Positions 1 to 8,368 are shown, counted from the first letter of the stretch. The stretch: 64,000 nucleotides of DNA from Bog-473 sp963850095 (GCA_963850095.1 CAWKJX010000004.1:682001-746000), one strand, 5' to 3'. Numbers and translations: made by a program. The notes: generated by a model from the letters alone, not told the origin.

Positions 1-351
1 GTCGCCGCTGAAGACGTTCTCGGTGACGGTGACCGCCTCGTTGCCGTCGTCGGAGATGCGCATGGCAATGCCCGGCTGGTCAAGGTCCTGGCCCCCACTG
101 AAGGTCGCGCACGCGGTCGTGTTCGACTCGGTGACCCCGTCGGACGCCCAGAAGAACTCTCGGTTGTTTCCACCTGACGTCGGCGGCGCAGTGACCGTCA
201 CCGTACCGTTGAAGTATGAGTACGCGTACGCCGCGCCGTCGGGCGTCACCTCGAAGTGACCACTGAGGGTCGCTGAAGAAATCGGCTGTTGGCACGCCAA
301 CACGACGCCGCACACACAGAGCCCGAAAAGGACGAGTCGGTACAACTTCAT
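1..351 (-). CDS. Secreted lipoprotein, partial (C-terminus outside window)
   Basis: The frame opens with ATG at 351 and runs off the left edge after 117 codons. The first 20 residues are a hydrophobic signal segment ending in V-L-A-C, a lipobox, so the protein is probably a lipid-anchored extracytoplasmic protein. The visible mature part is rich in Thr, Ser, Gly and Asn with alternating beta-type residues (for example T-V-T-V-T-A-P-P), resembling a small beta-sandwich. A single further Cys lies in T-T-A-C-A-T-F. I do not recognise a family. Its downstream neighbours lie outside the window. Confidence 0.6.
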   Translation of the reverse strand, partial: MKLYRLVLFGLCVCGVVLACQQPISSATLSGHFEVTPDGAAYAYSYFNGTVTVTAPPTSGGNNREFFWASDGVTESNTTACATFSGGQDLDQPGIAMRISDDGNEAVTVTENVFSGD

Positions 352-695
352 CGCGTCATGGGTTGCGGTGACATGGCGTGCCCGGTCCTCGAGGAAGCCG
401 ATGCCAGCTGTGTGGGACGAACCTCGATCCCCTGAGATCTCGCGGTCGGGCCGGCCATGGATGCCTCTACCGCCTGGGCGACGCGCTTCGGAGCGAGCGG
501 TGTCGGAACCCAGTCAGATGTTTTGACCCAGCGTCTGCAACCGTCGTTCGCACTGACCTCCGCCATCACCCCCATCAGGAGACGAATGTAGCCCGCTGCG
601 AGGAGTCATTCGGGGAGGGCCGGTGTGTTTTTATTGACCCGGGTCGACAGGACGGGTCGACCTGAGCGGACGGCCGCGAAGACCAGGAAGGATCG
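352..695. other. Stretch without a recognisable gene
   Basis: Between the divergent lipoprotein and the glutaredoxin-like gene. Short open frames here have no family resemblance or good ribosome binding site. The stretch probably holds the promoters of both neighbours. I see no clear hairpin. Confidence 0.4.
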
Positions 696-719
696 GTGGT
701 CGTCCGGGGTTACAGGAAT

Positions 720-977
720 ATGACGTCGGTGTCCTCGACCGTGACTGTCTTCTGGCGGCCTGGTTGCCCCTACTGCTGGAGGCTCCGGTCCAAGCTGAGG
801 CGGGCGGGCGTCCAGGTCGATGAAGTGAACATTTGGGAGGACCCGGCCGGTGCAGCCTTCGTTCGGTCGATCACGGGTGGCGACGAAACGGTCCCTACCG
901 TGCGCATCGGCACGCAGTCACTCGTTAATCCACCCCCACGTCTGCTTCTCAAGGTAATTCGTGAGACGCAAGGTTGA
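720..977 (+). CDS. Glutaredoxin-like / mycoredoxin-like protein
   Basis: An 85-residue single-domain thioredoxin-fold protein. The N-terminal strand T-V-T-V-F-W is followed by the redox motif C-P-Y-C (Cys16 and Cys19) and later by the cis-proline segment T-V-P-T-V, the two signatures of the glutaredoxin family. Length and motif fit actinobacterial mycoredoxins, which reduce mycothiol mixed disulfides, but the exact substrate is inferred. I chose ATG 720. An in-frame GTG at 696 lies 3 nt after an AGGAAGGA stretch (685-692) and would add 8 residues. It stands alone, followed by a conserved hypothetical gene. Confidence 0.8.
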   Translation: MTSVSSTVTVFWRPGCPYCWRLRSKLRRAGVQVDEVNIWEDPAGAAFVRSITGGDETVPTVRIGTQSLVNPPPRLLLKVIRETQG

Positions 978-1047
978 ATCAGAGAACGGATCCGTTCGCC
1001 GGCCGTGCCGTCAGTTGCCGACGAGGAACACCGATATCGTTGGGAAC

Positions 1048-1452
1048 GTGCCCGAGCACTTCGGTTACGCGATCGACAAGCGCTACCTGCCGGTGATCTT
1101 GCCTTTCTTGTTGAGGCCCGCCAGGGACGGTGTGACACTCACCGATGACGGCTCCTTCTTGGCGACCTTCGGGCTGGTCAAGATCGCTACGGCGCGGTCA
1201 AACATTTCGGGTGCGCACATCACGCGAAACTACCGATGGTGGACGGCGTGTGGAGTCCGCATGTCACGGGTCGACGATGGACTGACCTTTGGGACGAACC
1301 ACGACGCCGGGGTGTGCGTTCATTTTGCAGAACGAGTGCCGTCACCACTTCGGCGAAGCGGCCACTCGGCGCTCACCGTGACGGTGGCCGACCTGGTGGG
1401 ACTCACGACGGCGTTGGGCGGGGACAACGAGGGTCAGACATCATCAGCCTGA
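1048..1452 (+). CDS. Conserved actinobacterial hypothetical protein
   Basis: About 134 residues from GTG 1048. The pattern of short beta segments, with Y-R-W-W in the middle, G-V-C-V-H-F later, and a C-terminal L-T-V-T-V-A-D-L-V-G-L segment, matches a family I recall from mycobacteria and related actinobacteria with no assigned function. The last segment looks like the end of a PH-like or lipocalin-like sheet, which is only inference. The frame is open further upstream (to 961), overlapping the glutaredoxin gene, but resemblance to the family starts after 1048. No membrane segment or signal peptide is visible. Confidence 0.6.
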   Translation: MPEHFGYAIDKRYLPVILPFLLRPARDGVTLTDDGSFLATFGLVKIATARSNISGAHITRNYRWWTACGVRMSRVDDGLTFGTNHDAGVCVHFAERVPSPLRRSGHSALTVTVADLVGLTTALGGDNEGQTSSA

Positions 1453-1552
1453 CCGGCCGAGCACAATGTCGGACGCCGAGCACGATTGTTCCGGGACGAA
1501 GAGAGGCAGCTCCTAGGACCACGAGGCCATTCCGCGACCGGGCCGGGGAGCT

Positions 1553-2347
1553 TCAATTGACCAGCCGCGACCGAAGGGACTCGATCGTCTTGGGGCCCAT
1601 TCCGCCGCGTCCACACAGATACGGCTCGATTCCGCCATAGGCGGAGTCCAGGCGTTCCAAGGCATTCTCCATCGCCCACCGCGGCGTGCTGAGGATTCCT
1701 ATGGCCGCTTCCCGAGCGATTCCTTGCGAGACGAAGAGATCCACGACGTGTGGTATTCGGTCAGGTCCGCTGTAGCAAGACGTGAGCTCATAATCGTCCA
1801 ACACGGTTTCGCGACTAACGCCGAGACAGCGGAGCAGCAGGGCAGCTGTCATGCCGGTGCGATCCTTGCCGCCCATGCAGTGAAACATCAGCGGACCTTC
1901 ACATTCCGCGAACCGCGAAAAGAGGTCGCCGAAAACCGGACCGGCTACCTCGAGCATTTTGCAGTAATCCTCGAAGAGCCAGCGTTCTCCGTCACCCCTG
2001 TCCCTCAATGTGCTCGCGTCGGTGCCGAACAGGGGCCCGCTCGGCAATTCTCGATGAACGCATGGCCGCGGTCCCGGATCTGTCTCACGCTCCGCAGCGC
2101 GACGGAGGTCGTAGATGATCTGGATGCCCAGGGCGTCGAACACTTCGAGATCGGCTTCCGTAAAGTTGTGTGGGCTGTCGGATCGAAAGATCCGGCCCCA
2201 GAGGGTCATCGAACCCGATTCCGTTTGGTACCCACCCAGGTCTCTGAAGTTGTTCACGCCCACAAACGTCAGTCGGCGATTGCCATACCTCGCCGCCGGA
2301 TTGATCGCATTTTCCACGGCTCGAAGGGTACTGCCGGAGCGTGACAT
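1553..2347 (-). CDS. Tyrosine-protein phosphatase (Y_phosphatase3 / SIW14-like)
   Basis: A 264-residue protein. The N-terminal F-R-D-L-G-G-Y motif and the P-loop H-C-x-x-G-K-D-R-T-G (seen as H-C-M-G-G-K-D-R-T-G) are the hallmarks of the bacterial tyrosine/serine or lipid phosphatase family typified by mycobacterial PtpB. The Cys is the nucleophile and the Arg binds phosphate. The Lys and Asp inside the loop are typical of members that also act on phosphoinositides, so protein or lipid substrates are both possible. No signal peptide is visible, so it acts in the cytoplasm unless exported another way. It is monocistronic and convergent with the hypothetical gene before it. Confidence 0.85.
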   Translation of the reverse strand: MSRSGSTLRAVENAINPAARYGNRRLTFVGVNNFRDLGGYQTESGSMTLWGRIFRSDSPHNFTEADLEVFDALGIQIIYDLRRAAERETDPGPRPCVHRELPSGPLFGTDASTLRDRGDGERWLFEDYCKMLEVAGPVFGDLFSRFAECEGPLMFHCMGGKDRTGMTAALLLRCLGVSRETVLDDYELTSCYSGPDRIPHVVDLFVSQGIAREAAIGILSTPRWAMENALERLDSAYGGIEPYLCGRGGMGPKTIESLRSRLVN

Positions 2348-2413
2348 CGAAGTCGGCCGCTGGAAACGGGTTGGTGATTTCCCCTGTGATCCGTCTAAAG
2401 CAGACAGGGGCGT

Positions 2414-2809
2414 CTAACCGGCTGAGGGCATCAGACCCTTCTCACAAACGATCTGAGCGGTATCTCCGGAGCCGCTGCCAGCCAAGGTGGTTACTTCGCT
2501 GAACTCCTCCGTCGTGGCACCCGCCGCGACCACAATGTCAACGGGGCCGTACTGACCGAGCTGGTTCTTGCCATTGAGCACGAGCACTTCACAGGTGGCG
2601 AGCTGGACTTGACCTGTGTTGTTTGTCGCATTCCACCTCACCATGTCTGAAAGTTGGCTCGTCGAGCTGACCGACACGACGGCCGTCTTTAAGGCGGCGG
2701 GGGCCGAGTTTGATTGGGTCGCGGTGCTCGTCCCATTGGCAGATCCCCTCGAGCACCCCGCGCACACGCATACGGCCATCATCGCGACGAGCGCCTTCGG
2801 GATCCGCAC
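2414..2809 (-). CDS. Small lipoprotein of unknown function
   Basis: About 131 residues from GTG 2809. A short positively charged start (R-I-P-K) precedes a hydrophobic stretch ending in C-A-G-C, a lipobox, then a Ser/Thr/Asn/Ala-rich linker. The remainder has the alternating pattern of a small beta-sandwich (R-W-N-A-T-N-N-T-G followed by V-Q-L-A-T-C-E-V-L-V) reminiscent of FxLYD-like domains of secreted actinobacterial lipoproteins. Two further cysteines, in A-T-C-E and I-V-C-E, could form a disulfide. The start is uncertain because no clear ribosome binding site precedes it. Confidence 0.65.
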   Translation of the reverse strand: MRIPKALVAMMAVCVCAGCSRGSANGTSTATQSNSAPAALKTAVVSVSSTSQLSDMVRWNATNNTGQVQLATCEVLVLNGKNQLGQYGPVDIVVAAGATTEEFSEVTTLAGSGSGDTAQIVCEKGLMPSAG

Positions 2810-3100
2810 GATCGGGGAAGGTATCAGCTCGGCGGGCAGATGATCAGCTGTGACGCAATGCGGGCACAATGCCCATGGCAAGGGCGAGACCGATCTCTGC
2901 GAACTCTCACGCAATCTGCCGTCCCTGACTCCAATGCGGCAGTTCCAGTTGAGGCACAACCCTTGCAGACCCCAAATCTTCGGGCTCTAGAATTCGTCTC
3001 CGACAGCTACGGAGCTGACCCCATCGCTCGGAGCCCACGAAATAGGCTCCTCCAGGTGGTGGCCGTCGCTGACCGTAACGATTGCGAGCCAAGGTACTGA

Positions 3101-4609
3101 GTGGGGCGGCGTATTCGGTGGCTTGGCGTGATAATGCTGCTCGCCTTTGCTTTGGTCATCGTCCAGTTGGTGAACATCCAGCTGGTAAAGGCGCCGAGTC
3201 TTCGTGCCTCCTTGTACAACCCTCGTAATCAAACCGAGGTCTACAACAACGATCGCGGCAACATTTACGCGTCCGATGGCACCCTCTTGGCCGACTCGGT
3301 CAAATCCAAGGCAGCCAGTCCCTATCAGTACGTCCGCCACTATCCACAAGGCTCGCTCTATTCACAGGTAGTCGGATACTCCTCTTCGTTTTACGGAACA
3401 GCGGGAATCGAGGACGAGTACAACGCACAGTTGGTGGAGCACACCCTGCCGGCTCAAACTCTGTCACAAGCGCTCGGGTTCGATCCCCTGCAAACTTCGA
3501 TAGACAACCTGACTCTGACGATCAATCCCACACTCCAAAAGGCCGCGCAAGCCGCCTTGAGTCAGGTAACCGGAGTGAACAAGGACGCCGGGGTGGTGGC
3601 GATTGATCCGTCGACCGGGGCAATCCTGGCGGACTACTCCAATCCGACCTTCGACCCGAACACTCTCGCCAACCCGGATATCGCCGCCGAGCGGGTGGCT
3701 GGGTACGCATATTTCAACCAGAGCGACTCCGAGGGCGTCTACCCAGGAGTTCCGCTGGCGACAGCCGACCCGTACCCGCCTGGATCAACGTTCAAAGTCG
3801 TGACCACTACGGCTGTGTACAACCTTGACCCAACACTCACCAATTTCGTCTTCCCCCCTGCCGGATCAACAAAGCTGCCCAACTCGAATCTGCTCCTCAC
3901 CAACGACGGTGGAGAAGTGTGTGGCGGAACGATGGTCACCATGCTTCCCCAGTCATGCGACCCAGGTTACGGACTTCTCGGTATTGCTCTGGGTGCGCCG
4001 ATTTTGTCGAAGCAAGCGGAGCTGTTTGGTTACAACACGAGACCCCCCGTCGATCTGCCAAACGATTGGGTTGCCACGCCGACCTTCCCTTCTGTTCCGT
4101 CGGTTTCTCCTCCAAACCAGGCCTACCTGGCGTACTCCGCCATCGGGCAGTACAACGTGAAGGCCACTGCCCTCTCGAACGCACTCGTGGCGGCCGGTAT
4201 CGCAAATGGCGGTGTCGTCATGAAGCCTTACCTGGTCCAGCAGATTACGAACAACGCGGGAGCTTCGGTGTCGACGACAAAGCCCGCTCTTTGGATGACC
4301 GCGTCGACGCCGCAGGCTGCCGCCAGTGTTACGACGCTCATGAAGTCGGTGGTTACGAGTGGAACTGCCGACGGGGTTGGGTTTTCTCCGTCACTAGACG
4401 CTGCGGTGAAGACCGGCACCGCTCAGACAGGTAATCCTGAAGCCAACACGGACGACTGGATGATCGGCTTCGCACCTGCGAGCGACCCCAAGATCGCCGT
4501 GGCGGTGGTGGTCCCCTTGCAGGCCTTTAGCGGCACTGGTGCTGGAGTCGCTGGTCCGATCATGAAGGCGATGCTGAATACGGCTGCAGCACTACCCGGG
4601 GGAAACTAA
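3101..4609 (+). CDS. pbpA: Class B penicillin-binding protein (PbpA-type transpeptidase)
   Basis: A 502-residue protein starting at GTG 3101. An N-terminal membrane anchor (residues about 5-25) is followed by a short dimerisation/linker region and a transpeptidase domain from about 145. The S-x-x-K motif is P-G-S-T-F-K with Ser229 and Lys232, and the K-T-G motif is at Lys437. The middle S-x-N motif reads S-C-D (285-287). Length matches mycobacterial PbpA, which cross-links peptidoglycan during division and elongation. No rodA partner lies beside it, so it is probably an extra, stand-alone copy. It is followed by a convergent DksA-like gene. Confidence 0.85.
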   Translation: MGRRIRWLGVIMLLAFALVIVQLVNIQLVKAPSLRASLYNPRNQTEVYNNDRGNIYASDGTLLADSVKSKAASPYQYVRHYPQGSLYSQVVGYSSSFYGTAGIEDEYNAQLVEHTLPAQTLSQALGFDPLQTSIDNLTLTINPTLQKAAQAALSQVTGVNKDAGVVAIDPSTGAILADYSNPTFDPNTLANPDIAAERVAGYAYFNQSDSEGVYPGVPLATADPYPPGSTFKVVTTTAVYNLDPTLTNFVFPPAGSTKLPNSNLLLTNDGGEVCGGTMVTMLPQSCDPGYGLLGIALGAPILSKQAELFGYNTRPPVDLPNDWVATPTFPSVPSVSPPNQAYLAYSAIGQYNVKATALSNALVAAGIANGGVVMKPYLVQQITNNAGASVSTTKPALWMTASTPQAAASVTTLMKSVVTSGTADGVGFSPSLDAAVKTGTAQTGNPEANTDDWMIGFAPASDPKIAVAVVVPLQAFSGTGAGVAGPIMKAMLNTAAALPGGN

Positions 4610-4691
4610 CCAAAATGCCCTGGCTTCGACCCTCTCCAGTCGCTGTCCGACTCGTCGTCGTGGCCGGGTCACCAAATCATGTGAATGCTGT

Positions 4692-5078
4692 TCATGTCTC
4701 CTTGTTGGCGCATTCGAAGCAAGTCCGCCCCGAGGGCAATGCGGCCAGGCGTTCGGCCGAGATCTGGGAATGACATCGTTCGCATACTGAGTAATTCCCG
4801 GCTGAGAGGCGGTCGAGGGCGTCATCAAGGTCCCCTAAGGCCGATTGTGCTCCGGCAAGGAGAGCAGCCACCTGCGCTCTCTCGTAGGCGATAGTTGAAC
4901 CCTCGGGGTCGTGCTCGTCATCGGTATTGGCGTTGGCGTTGGCGTCGAACATTGCGTCGAGATCCGCTTGCATTGCTCGGATCCGAGCCAAGGTTGCAGA
5001 TCGCTCCACCTTGAGCACATCACGAGTGGCTGATTCGTCCATCTTGGAGGATTTCGCGGTTTCCTTGGCCTCGACCAC
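4692..5078 (-). CDS. DksA/TraR-type C4 zinc-finger protein
   Basis: A 128-residue protein: an N-terminal helical region (coiled-coil, residues about 15-95), then a zinc finger C-E-R-C ... C-F-E-C near the C-terminus, the arrangement of the DksA/TraR family that enters the RNA polymerase secondary channel. An Asp/Asn/Ala-rich insert (A-N-A-N-A-N-T-D-D) sits between helices. All four metal-binding Cys are present, unlike in the second family member at 37473-37829. It faces the penicillin-binding protein gene convergently. Confidence 0.8.
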   Translation of the reverse strand: MVEAKETAKSSKMDESATRDVLKVERSATLARIRAMQADLDAMFDANANANTDDEHDPEGSTIAYERAQVAALLAGAQSALGDLDDALDRLSAGNYSVCERCHSQISAERLAALPSGRTCFECANKET

Positions 5079-5571
5079 CGAGCTGTCAGAGGTACCGCAA
5101 CACTAGGGCCGTATGGACGGGTCCTGGGCCGGCGGCCGGGGCACTGAACCTCACCTCGGCTGAGGTCTGTTATCTGGCAGTCAAACGCGCGGACGAGGTC
5201 CGAAGGTCCCTCCTCCTGACTGCTTTGCCATCACTGGCTCCAAGCAATATCAGTGGTGAGCGACGATCAGCGACCGTTCTCCGATGGCGTCCCGGGTCTG
5301 GATGACTGCTTCGCCATGGCCAGGCGAATGCAGCGGGTTCGATTCCCGGCTGGGGCGTACCACCCGCGAGTCGGGCCGCTGATGGCTGGTCACCATCGAG
5401 GAAGTGGTCGGACTCTGCGGGTGAATCGCGCCCCGAGACCGCGGACTGGGACGATCTCAACGGCGACGACGCTTGCGCGTGAGGGGACGCCCTTCGCGAG
5501 CCGAAGGGTGAATACCGTTTCAGCCAGACTTACGAGTACTGGCGCCGGCAATTCCGCGGGTTACCCCTGGT
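5079..5571. other. Gene-poor junction next to the left attachment site
   Basis: About 490 bp between the DksA-like gene and the left 44-bp repeat. Short frames on both strands show no family resemblance, signal peptide or credible ribosome binding site. This is the chromosomal side of the insertion, originally the sequence downstream of the tRNA-Pro gene. I see no tRNA or hairpin inside. Confidence 0.4.
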
Positions 5572-5615
5572 AGTCGGGCTGCCGGGATTTGAACCCGGGA
5601 CCTCTTGACCCCCAG
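5572..5615 (-). repeat. Left attachment-site repeat (displaced tRNA-Pro 3' end)
   Basis: 44 bp identical to 19515-19558. Read on the minus strand it contains the T-arm and acceptor 3' half of tRNA-Pro but not the 5' half, so it cannot encode a functional tRNA. Identity stops on one side at the anticodon-stem region and on the other one base beyond the discriminator base, which defines the maximal core for integrase crossover. Confidence 0.9.
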
Positions 5616-5634
5616 GCCGGTCCCGGCCCTGGGG
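5610..5634. other. GC-rich hairpin abutting the left attachment core
   Basis: The arm C-C-C-C-A-G-G-C-C-G-G (5610-5620) pairs with 5623-5634 with one bulged C and a two-base loop. It starts inside the 44-bp core and extends into the element. It may be a terminator replacing the tRNA end or an attachment-site structure. No U-rich tail is obvious. Confidence 0.45.
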
Positions 5635-5735
5635 TCTGGTTGGGTCTAGTGATGTTTCGGCTGGTCGGGTGGGAAGTCGCCGGCTTGCTCTTTGGGTCTC
5701 ATTGGGTCGAGTTAGGCGTGGCCAGGCAGAGTTAG

Positions 5736-5754
5736 GTTGACAAAACCGTTGACA
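5736..5754 (+). repeat. GTTGACA direct-repeat pair, left end
   Basis: Two copies of GTTGACA (5736-5742 and 5748-5754), 12 bp start to start, 121 bp inside the left core. The same pair occurs at the right end (19449-19466) and once in the middle (8369-8400). The position suggests integrase arm-type sites. The motif also resembles a -35 box for the gene at 5771. Confidence 0.55.
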
Positions 5755-5770
5755 TCAGTACGGTGCCCCC

Positions 5771-6106
5771 ATGCCTGATGACGACACCGGACCGGAGCGG
5801 ATCCTGGTTCGTTACGACGGACCGTCTTCCATGGTCAACCAGCTCGTCGACATGCTGGCTCAGCAGGGGTTGACGGTCGACCGGCGAGCCAGCCTCCCGG
5901 AGATGGAGCGGCGCGATTGGACCCCGACGCCTGAAGAGCTTCACGTATCGATCGTCGTCGCTAAGACAGCGGCGAAGGGTGCGATTGGCGGTGTGGCCGG
6001 TCTCGGGGCGAAGAATGTCGCACAGCGAGTAATCGACCGGTTCAATGAGCGCAACAAACCATGGAACGCGAAGGCAAAGGTCGAAGACGACGAAGGTGAC
6101 ATTTGA
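5771..6106 (+). CDS. Hypothetical protein, left end of element
   Basis: A 111-residue protein from ATG 5771. The first 60 residues look like a small alpha/beta domain (I-L-V-R-Y-D-G at residues about 11-17, then V-D-M-L-A-Q-Q-G-L). A Gly/Ala/Val-rich helix (G-A-I-G-G-V-A-G-L-G) follows at about 75-90 and an acidic C-terminus. Streptomycete and mycobacterial phages and islands carry small proteins of similar layout, but I cannot name a family. It is the only plus-strand gene in the left part of the element, downstream of the GTTGACA pair. Confidence 0.55.
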   Translation: MPDDDTGPERILVRYDGPSSMVNQLVDMLAQQGLTVDRRASLPEMERRDWTPTPEELHVSIVVAKTAAKGAIGGVAGLGAKNVAQRVIDRFNERNKPWNAKAKVEDDEGDI

Positions 6107-6257
6107 CCCTCACGTCGGACCTGTTGCCCCGCCCTGGAGATCCGTGCCCCGGGTTCATGGCTGAGCCGAACGAGTGCCCGGGCCTGGTTCGGGCTAGCGG
6201 AGGTCGCTTGGGAGGGAGCGGGGCGGGACCCTCGGGCAGAGCCCCATCGCCTCGCCT

Positions 6258-6411
6258 CTAAGCGATCGAGAGGGACCTGGCCACCTCGGCTGCGCGGGCT
6301 CGACTGCTCCCGCAGCTCCTCGTTGTCGGCCGCAAGTTCAGACTGCGTTTCGGTGAAGAGGATCACCGTTGGGTTTCCCTGATTGTCCTGCTCAAGCACC
6401 TGCCGGGTCAT
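6258..6411 (-). CDS. Small coiled-coil protein, frame-broken
   Basis: Starts at ATG 6411 with a strong GGAGGT ribosome binding site 5-6 nt upstream and overlaps the end of the membrane-protein gene by 20 bp. The N-terminus reads M-T-R-Q-V-L-E-Q-D, continuing to a charged helix E-L-A-A-D-N-E-E-L-R. Removing one G from a GGG run near 6308 lets the frame continue with R-A-R-A-A-E-V-A-R-S and stop at 6258, giving 50 residues. Without that correction the frame would run antisense into the gene at 5771-6106. Function unknown. Confidence 0.5.
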
Positions 6412-7171
6412 CTCTCACCTCCTCGGCTCTTGGCCACATCCACTTTACCGCCTCTGGGATTATCCAGGCCAGACCCCTTGCCAGGGCCCGTATGAGCTTG
6501 ACCCCAGCCAACTCATCAAAGAAGCCGTCGTCATCCCGTCCGATTGCCGTGAGCGCCCCGATGGGGACTCCGGCCTCATTATGGATCACGGTTGCTGCCA
6601 CCACCCCAAACATCGAGTATCGCTCCCGCTGAAGGGCGGTCAGATCTGGACCGCAGACGGCGTCGCCCTTGATCACCAGGACCCCCTTGGCTTCAAGCCA
6701 TGCCCGGCCAACGGCGCCCGCTCCGATCGGGAAGATCGACGGATCTTCGAGACTGACAACAGCCGGGGAGACGGGGATCAGGAAGGCCCCGTCTGGGCTG
6801 GGTGCATAGACCGTTAGGTGGTACTGCTCGGGAATGCCACCGATTCCCGGTTGCAGGAGGCTGTCGAACTGGCCTCGGAGAGTGGCCCGATGTTCCGCGA
6901 CGACGGCTGACTCCTGATCTGCCCTTATCGCTCTCTGTAACCGATCATCCGCTTGATTGGTGAAGTACGCGGCGACCACGGCCACGGCGACCCACCCAAT
7001 GAGGATCACGACCCGAGCCGACACGGGCCAGTCGGTGAAGCTCGCGAACACCGTGAACACGGTCGGGACCGCCACGAGGACAACGCCGCCCACGACGGGG
7101 ATGACCAGCCGGAGCAGGCGGAGACGGTCCTCTTCGTTCGTCCGACGCTGAACCTTCTGACTCCCTGCCAC
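6392..7171 (-). CDS. Membrane protein with GAF-like domain
   Basis: About 259 residues from GTG 7171, 17 bp after the stop of the preceding gene. Two transmembrane helices occupy residues about 15-65 (I-P-V-V-G-G-V-V-L-V-A-V, then V-V-I-L-I-G-W-V-A-V-A-V-V). A short coiled segment leads to a C-terminal domain with the pattern of a GAF sensor (F-P-I-G-A-G-A-V-G-R-A-W, later Y-S-M-F-G-V-V-A-A-T-V, and G-V-P-I-G-A-L). The GAF assignment is from pattern only. A membrane-anchored GAF protein in an integrative element could sense a small ligand or act as an exclusion factor; both ideas are inference. Confidence 0.6.
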   Translation of the reverse strand: MAGSQKVQRRTNEEDRLRLLRLVIPVVGGVVLVAVPTVFTVFASFTDWPVSARVVILIGWVAVAVVAAYFTNQADDRLQRAIRADQESAVVAEHRATLRGQFDSLLQPGIGGIPEQYHLTVYAPSPDGAFLIPVSPAVVSLEDPSIFPIGAGAVGRAWLEAKGVLVIKGDAVCGPDLTALQRERYSMFGVVAATVIHNEAGVPIGALTAIGRDDDGFFDELAGVKLIRALARGLAWIIPEAVKWMWPRAEEVRDDPAGA

Positions 7172-7188
7172 GATGGGGATGTAGGCGC

Positions 7189-7479
7189 TCAGGTGGTGGG
7201 CGTGAGCGTGGGCGGCTTGTACAAGGGAATAGACGGGCGGCCCGTGACGTGGAGAGGGTGGGCGAGGATATCGGCGGTGCACTTGGCCACCGTGGGACAG
7301 GCGGGCACAGGCTTGGGGGCCGGGAAGACCACGTTGAAAAGGTGATCGGCGCCCCAACCGGCTAAGAGGAGGACGGCGCAGACGCCGACGAAGCAGGCGG
7401 CGTTGAACAGGTCCCGGTGGTTGAAGCGCGCCCAGTTGAGGAACGAGTCACGGTACGCCTCCGCCTCGGGGCTGGGCAC
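7189..7479 (-). CDS. Small single-pass membrane protein
   Basis: About 96 residues from GTG 7479. One transmembrane helix (A-A-C-F-V-G-V-C-A-V-L-L-L-A-G-W) lies at about 25-45, followed by a Pro/Thr-rich outer segment with two cysteines (V-P-A-C-P-T-V-A-K-C) that could form a disulfide. Upstream codons remain open to 7692, so a longer N-terminus is possible. It lies directly before the GAF-like membrane protein and the two probably form a unit. Confidence 0.5.
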   Translation of the reverse strand: MPSPEAEAYRDSFLNWARFNHRDLFNAACFVGVCAVLLLAGWGADHLFNVVFPAPKPVPACPTVAKCTADILAHPLHVTGRPSIPLYKPPTLTPTT

Positions 7480-8037
7480 GGCTCCAAGCGTACTGCCGGG
7501 GTCTTTCTCGGACCTCGAGCGTCGAAACGCATGTATCGCCTGCCGGGCGGGTGACAAACCCTGGACGCGATACATGTATGTACACCAGCCGTGCAATCGA
7601 TTCTCTACATCGGTCTGGGAAGTTGAAGGGAGTTCACAGAAATTTGTGGGGCTGCTAGTACCTCCTTTTATCTGACCACCCTCGGCAGACACCCGGTTGC
7701 TGTAGTTCCTACTCAGTCAGTATTTTTGCAGTCACAGTGAAGTGGAATGAACGGATTGAACCATGGTCTCAAGGTGACCATGAACATTGCACTATGAATG
7801 AAAGAGAATCCTTTTCGATGTGTATGCCTTGACAGTGCAATACAGGCCACGGAAGACAGTGGCTGTCAGGCGTTGATGGTCACTGGGGCTCTGTGAGGTG
7901 GGCATGGTTGTAGCGCCGGGCGTTGATGTGCGCCGCCGACGTGGCTTGAGCGGGGACGTTGTGTCCGGCCGGCGTTCGTTGCTCTCAACTTGGCCGGGTT
8001 GCGGTCACTTCGAGCCGAAAGCCGCGCTACGGGGCCC
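7480..8037. other. AT-richer intergenic region with inverted repeat
   Basis: This stretch has no confident gene unless the membrane protein starts further upstream. It holds an exact 8-bp inverted repeat, ATTGCACT (7786-7793) and AGTGCAAT (7834-7841), the second overlapping a TTGACA hexamer (7829-7834). This is a plausible promoter/operator, probably for the minus-strand membrane genes. Confidence 0.4.
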
Positions 8038-8235
8038 TCAGTTCCACCAGTTCGGGTCGGACCGGAGCACGCTCACTGCGCCGTGAGGAAACAGCTCGCC
8101 CCGGGCGATCGGCTCCCACCGATTCGCCACCATTTCGACCCTACGTGCCTCGTCGGCGCGACCCTCGGCCCGAAGCTGCCGTATGCGCTCACGGGCCTCT
8201 GCCATCAGCTCGGCCAAGTTCGAAGTCTCTTCCAT
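8038..8235 (-). CDS. Small helical hypothetical protein
   Basis: A 65-residue protein from ATG 8235. The first 35 residues form a charged amphipathic helix (E-A-R-E-R-I-R-Q-L-R-A-E-G-R-A). The C-terminus has W-E-P-I-A-R-G-E and ends P-N-W-W-N. No family recognised. Regular codon usage and a position just downstream of the triple GTTGACA region support it as real. Confidence 0.5.
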   Translation of the reverse strand: MEETSNLAELMAEARERIRQLRAEGRADEARRVEMVANRWEPIARGELFPHGAVSVLRSDPNWWN

Positions 8236-8368
8236 GTCTCACCTGTCCTTTCGATGTTGCCCAGGCACACTGTGAACCGAGGACCGGGGGGGTGTCCACG
8301 CTGTAGTACGTACGGTGTAGGGAGCACCGGGCCAGGACGCAAAGCGACCCACTTCCGGGGGTGGTTGC

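Noticed and set aside
5572..5650. A second tRNA-Pro gene at the left end
   Set aside because: Only the 3' portion is present. Acceptor 5' strand, D arm and most of the anticodon arm are missing and element sequence follows, so it is a remnant of the attachment site.
5941..6258. Long version of the coiled-coil gene extending to 5941
   Set aside because: It would run antisense through the plus-strand gene at 5771-6106. A one-base correction ends it naturally at 6258.
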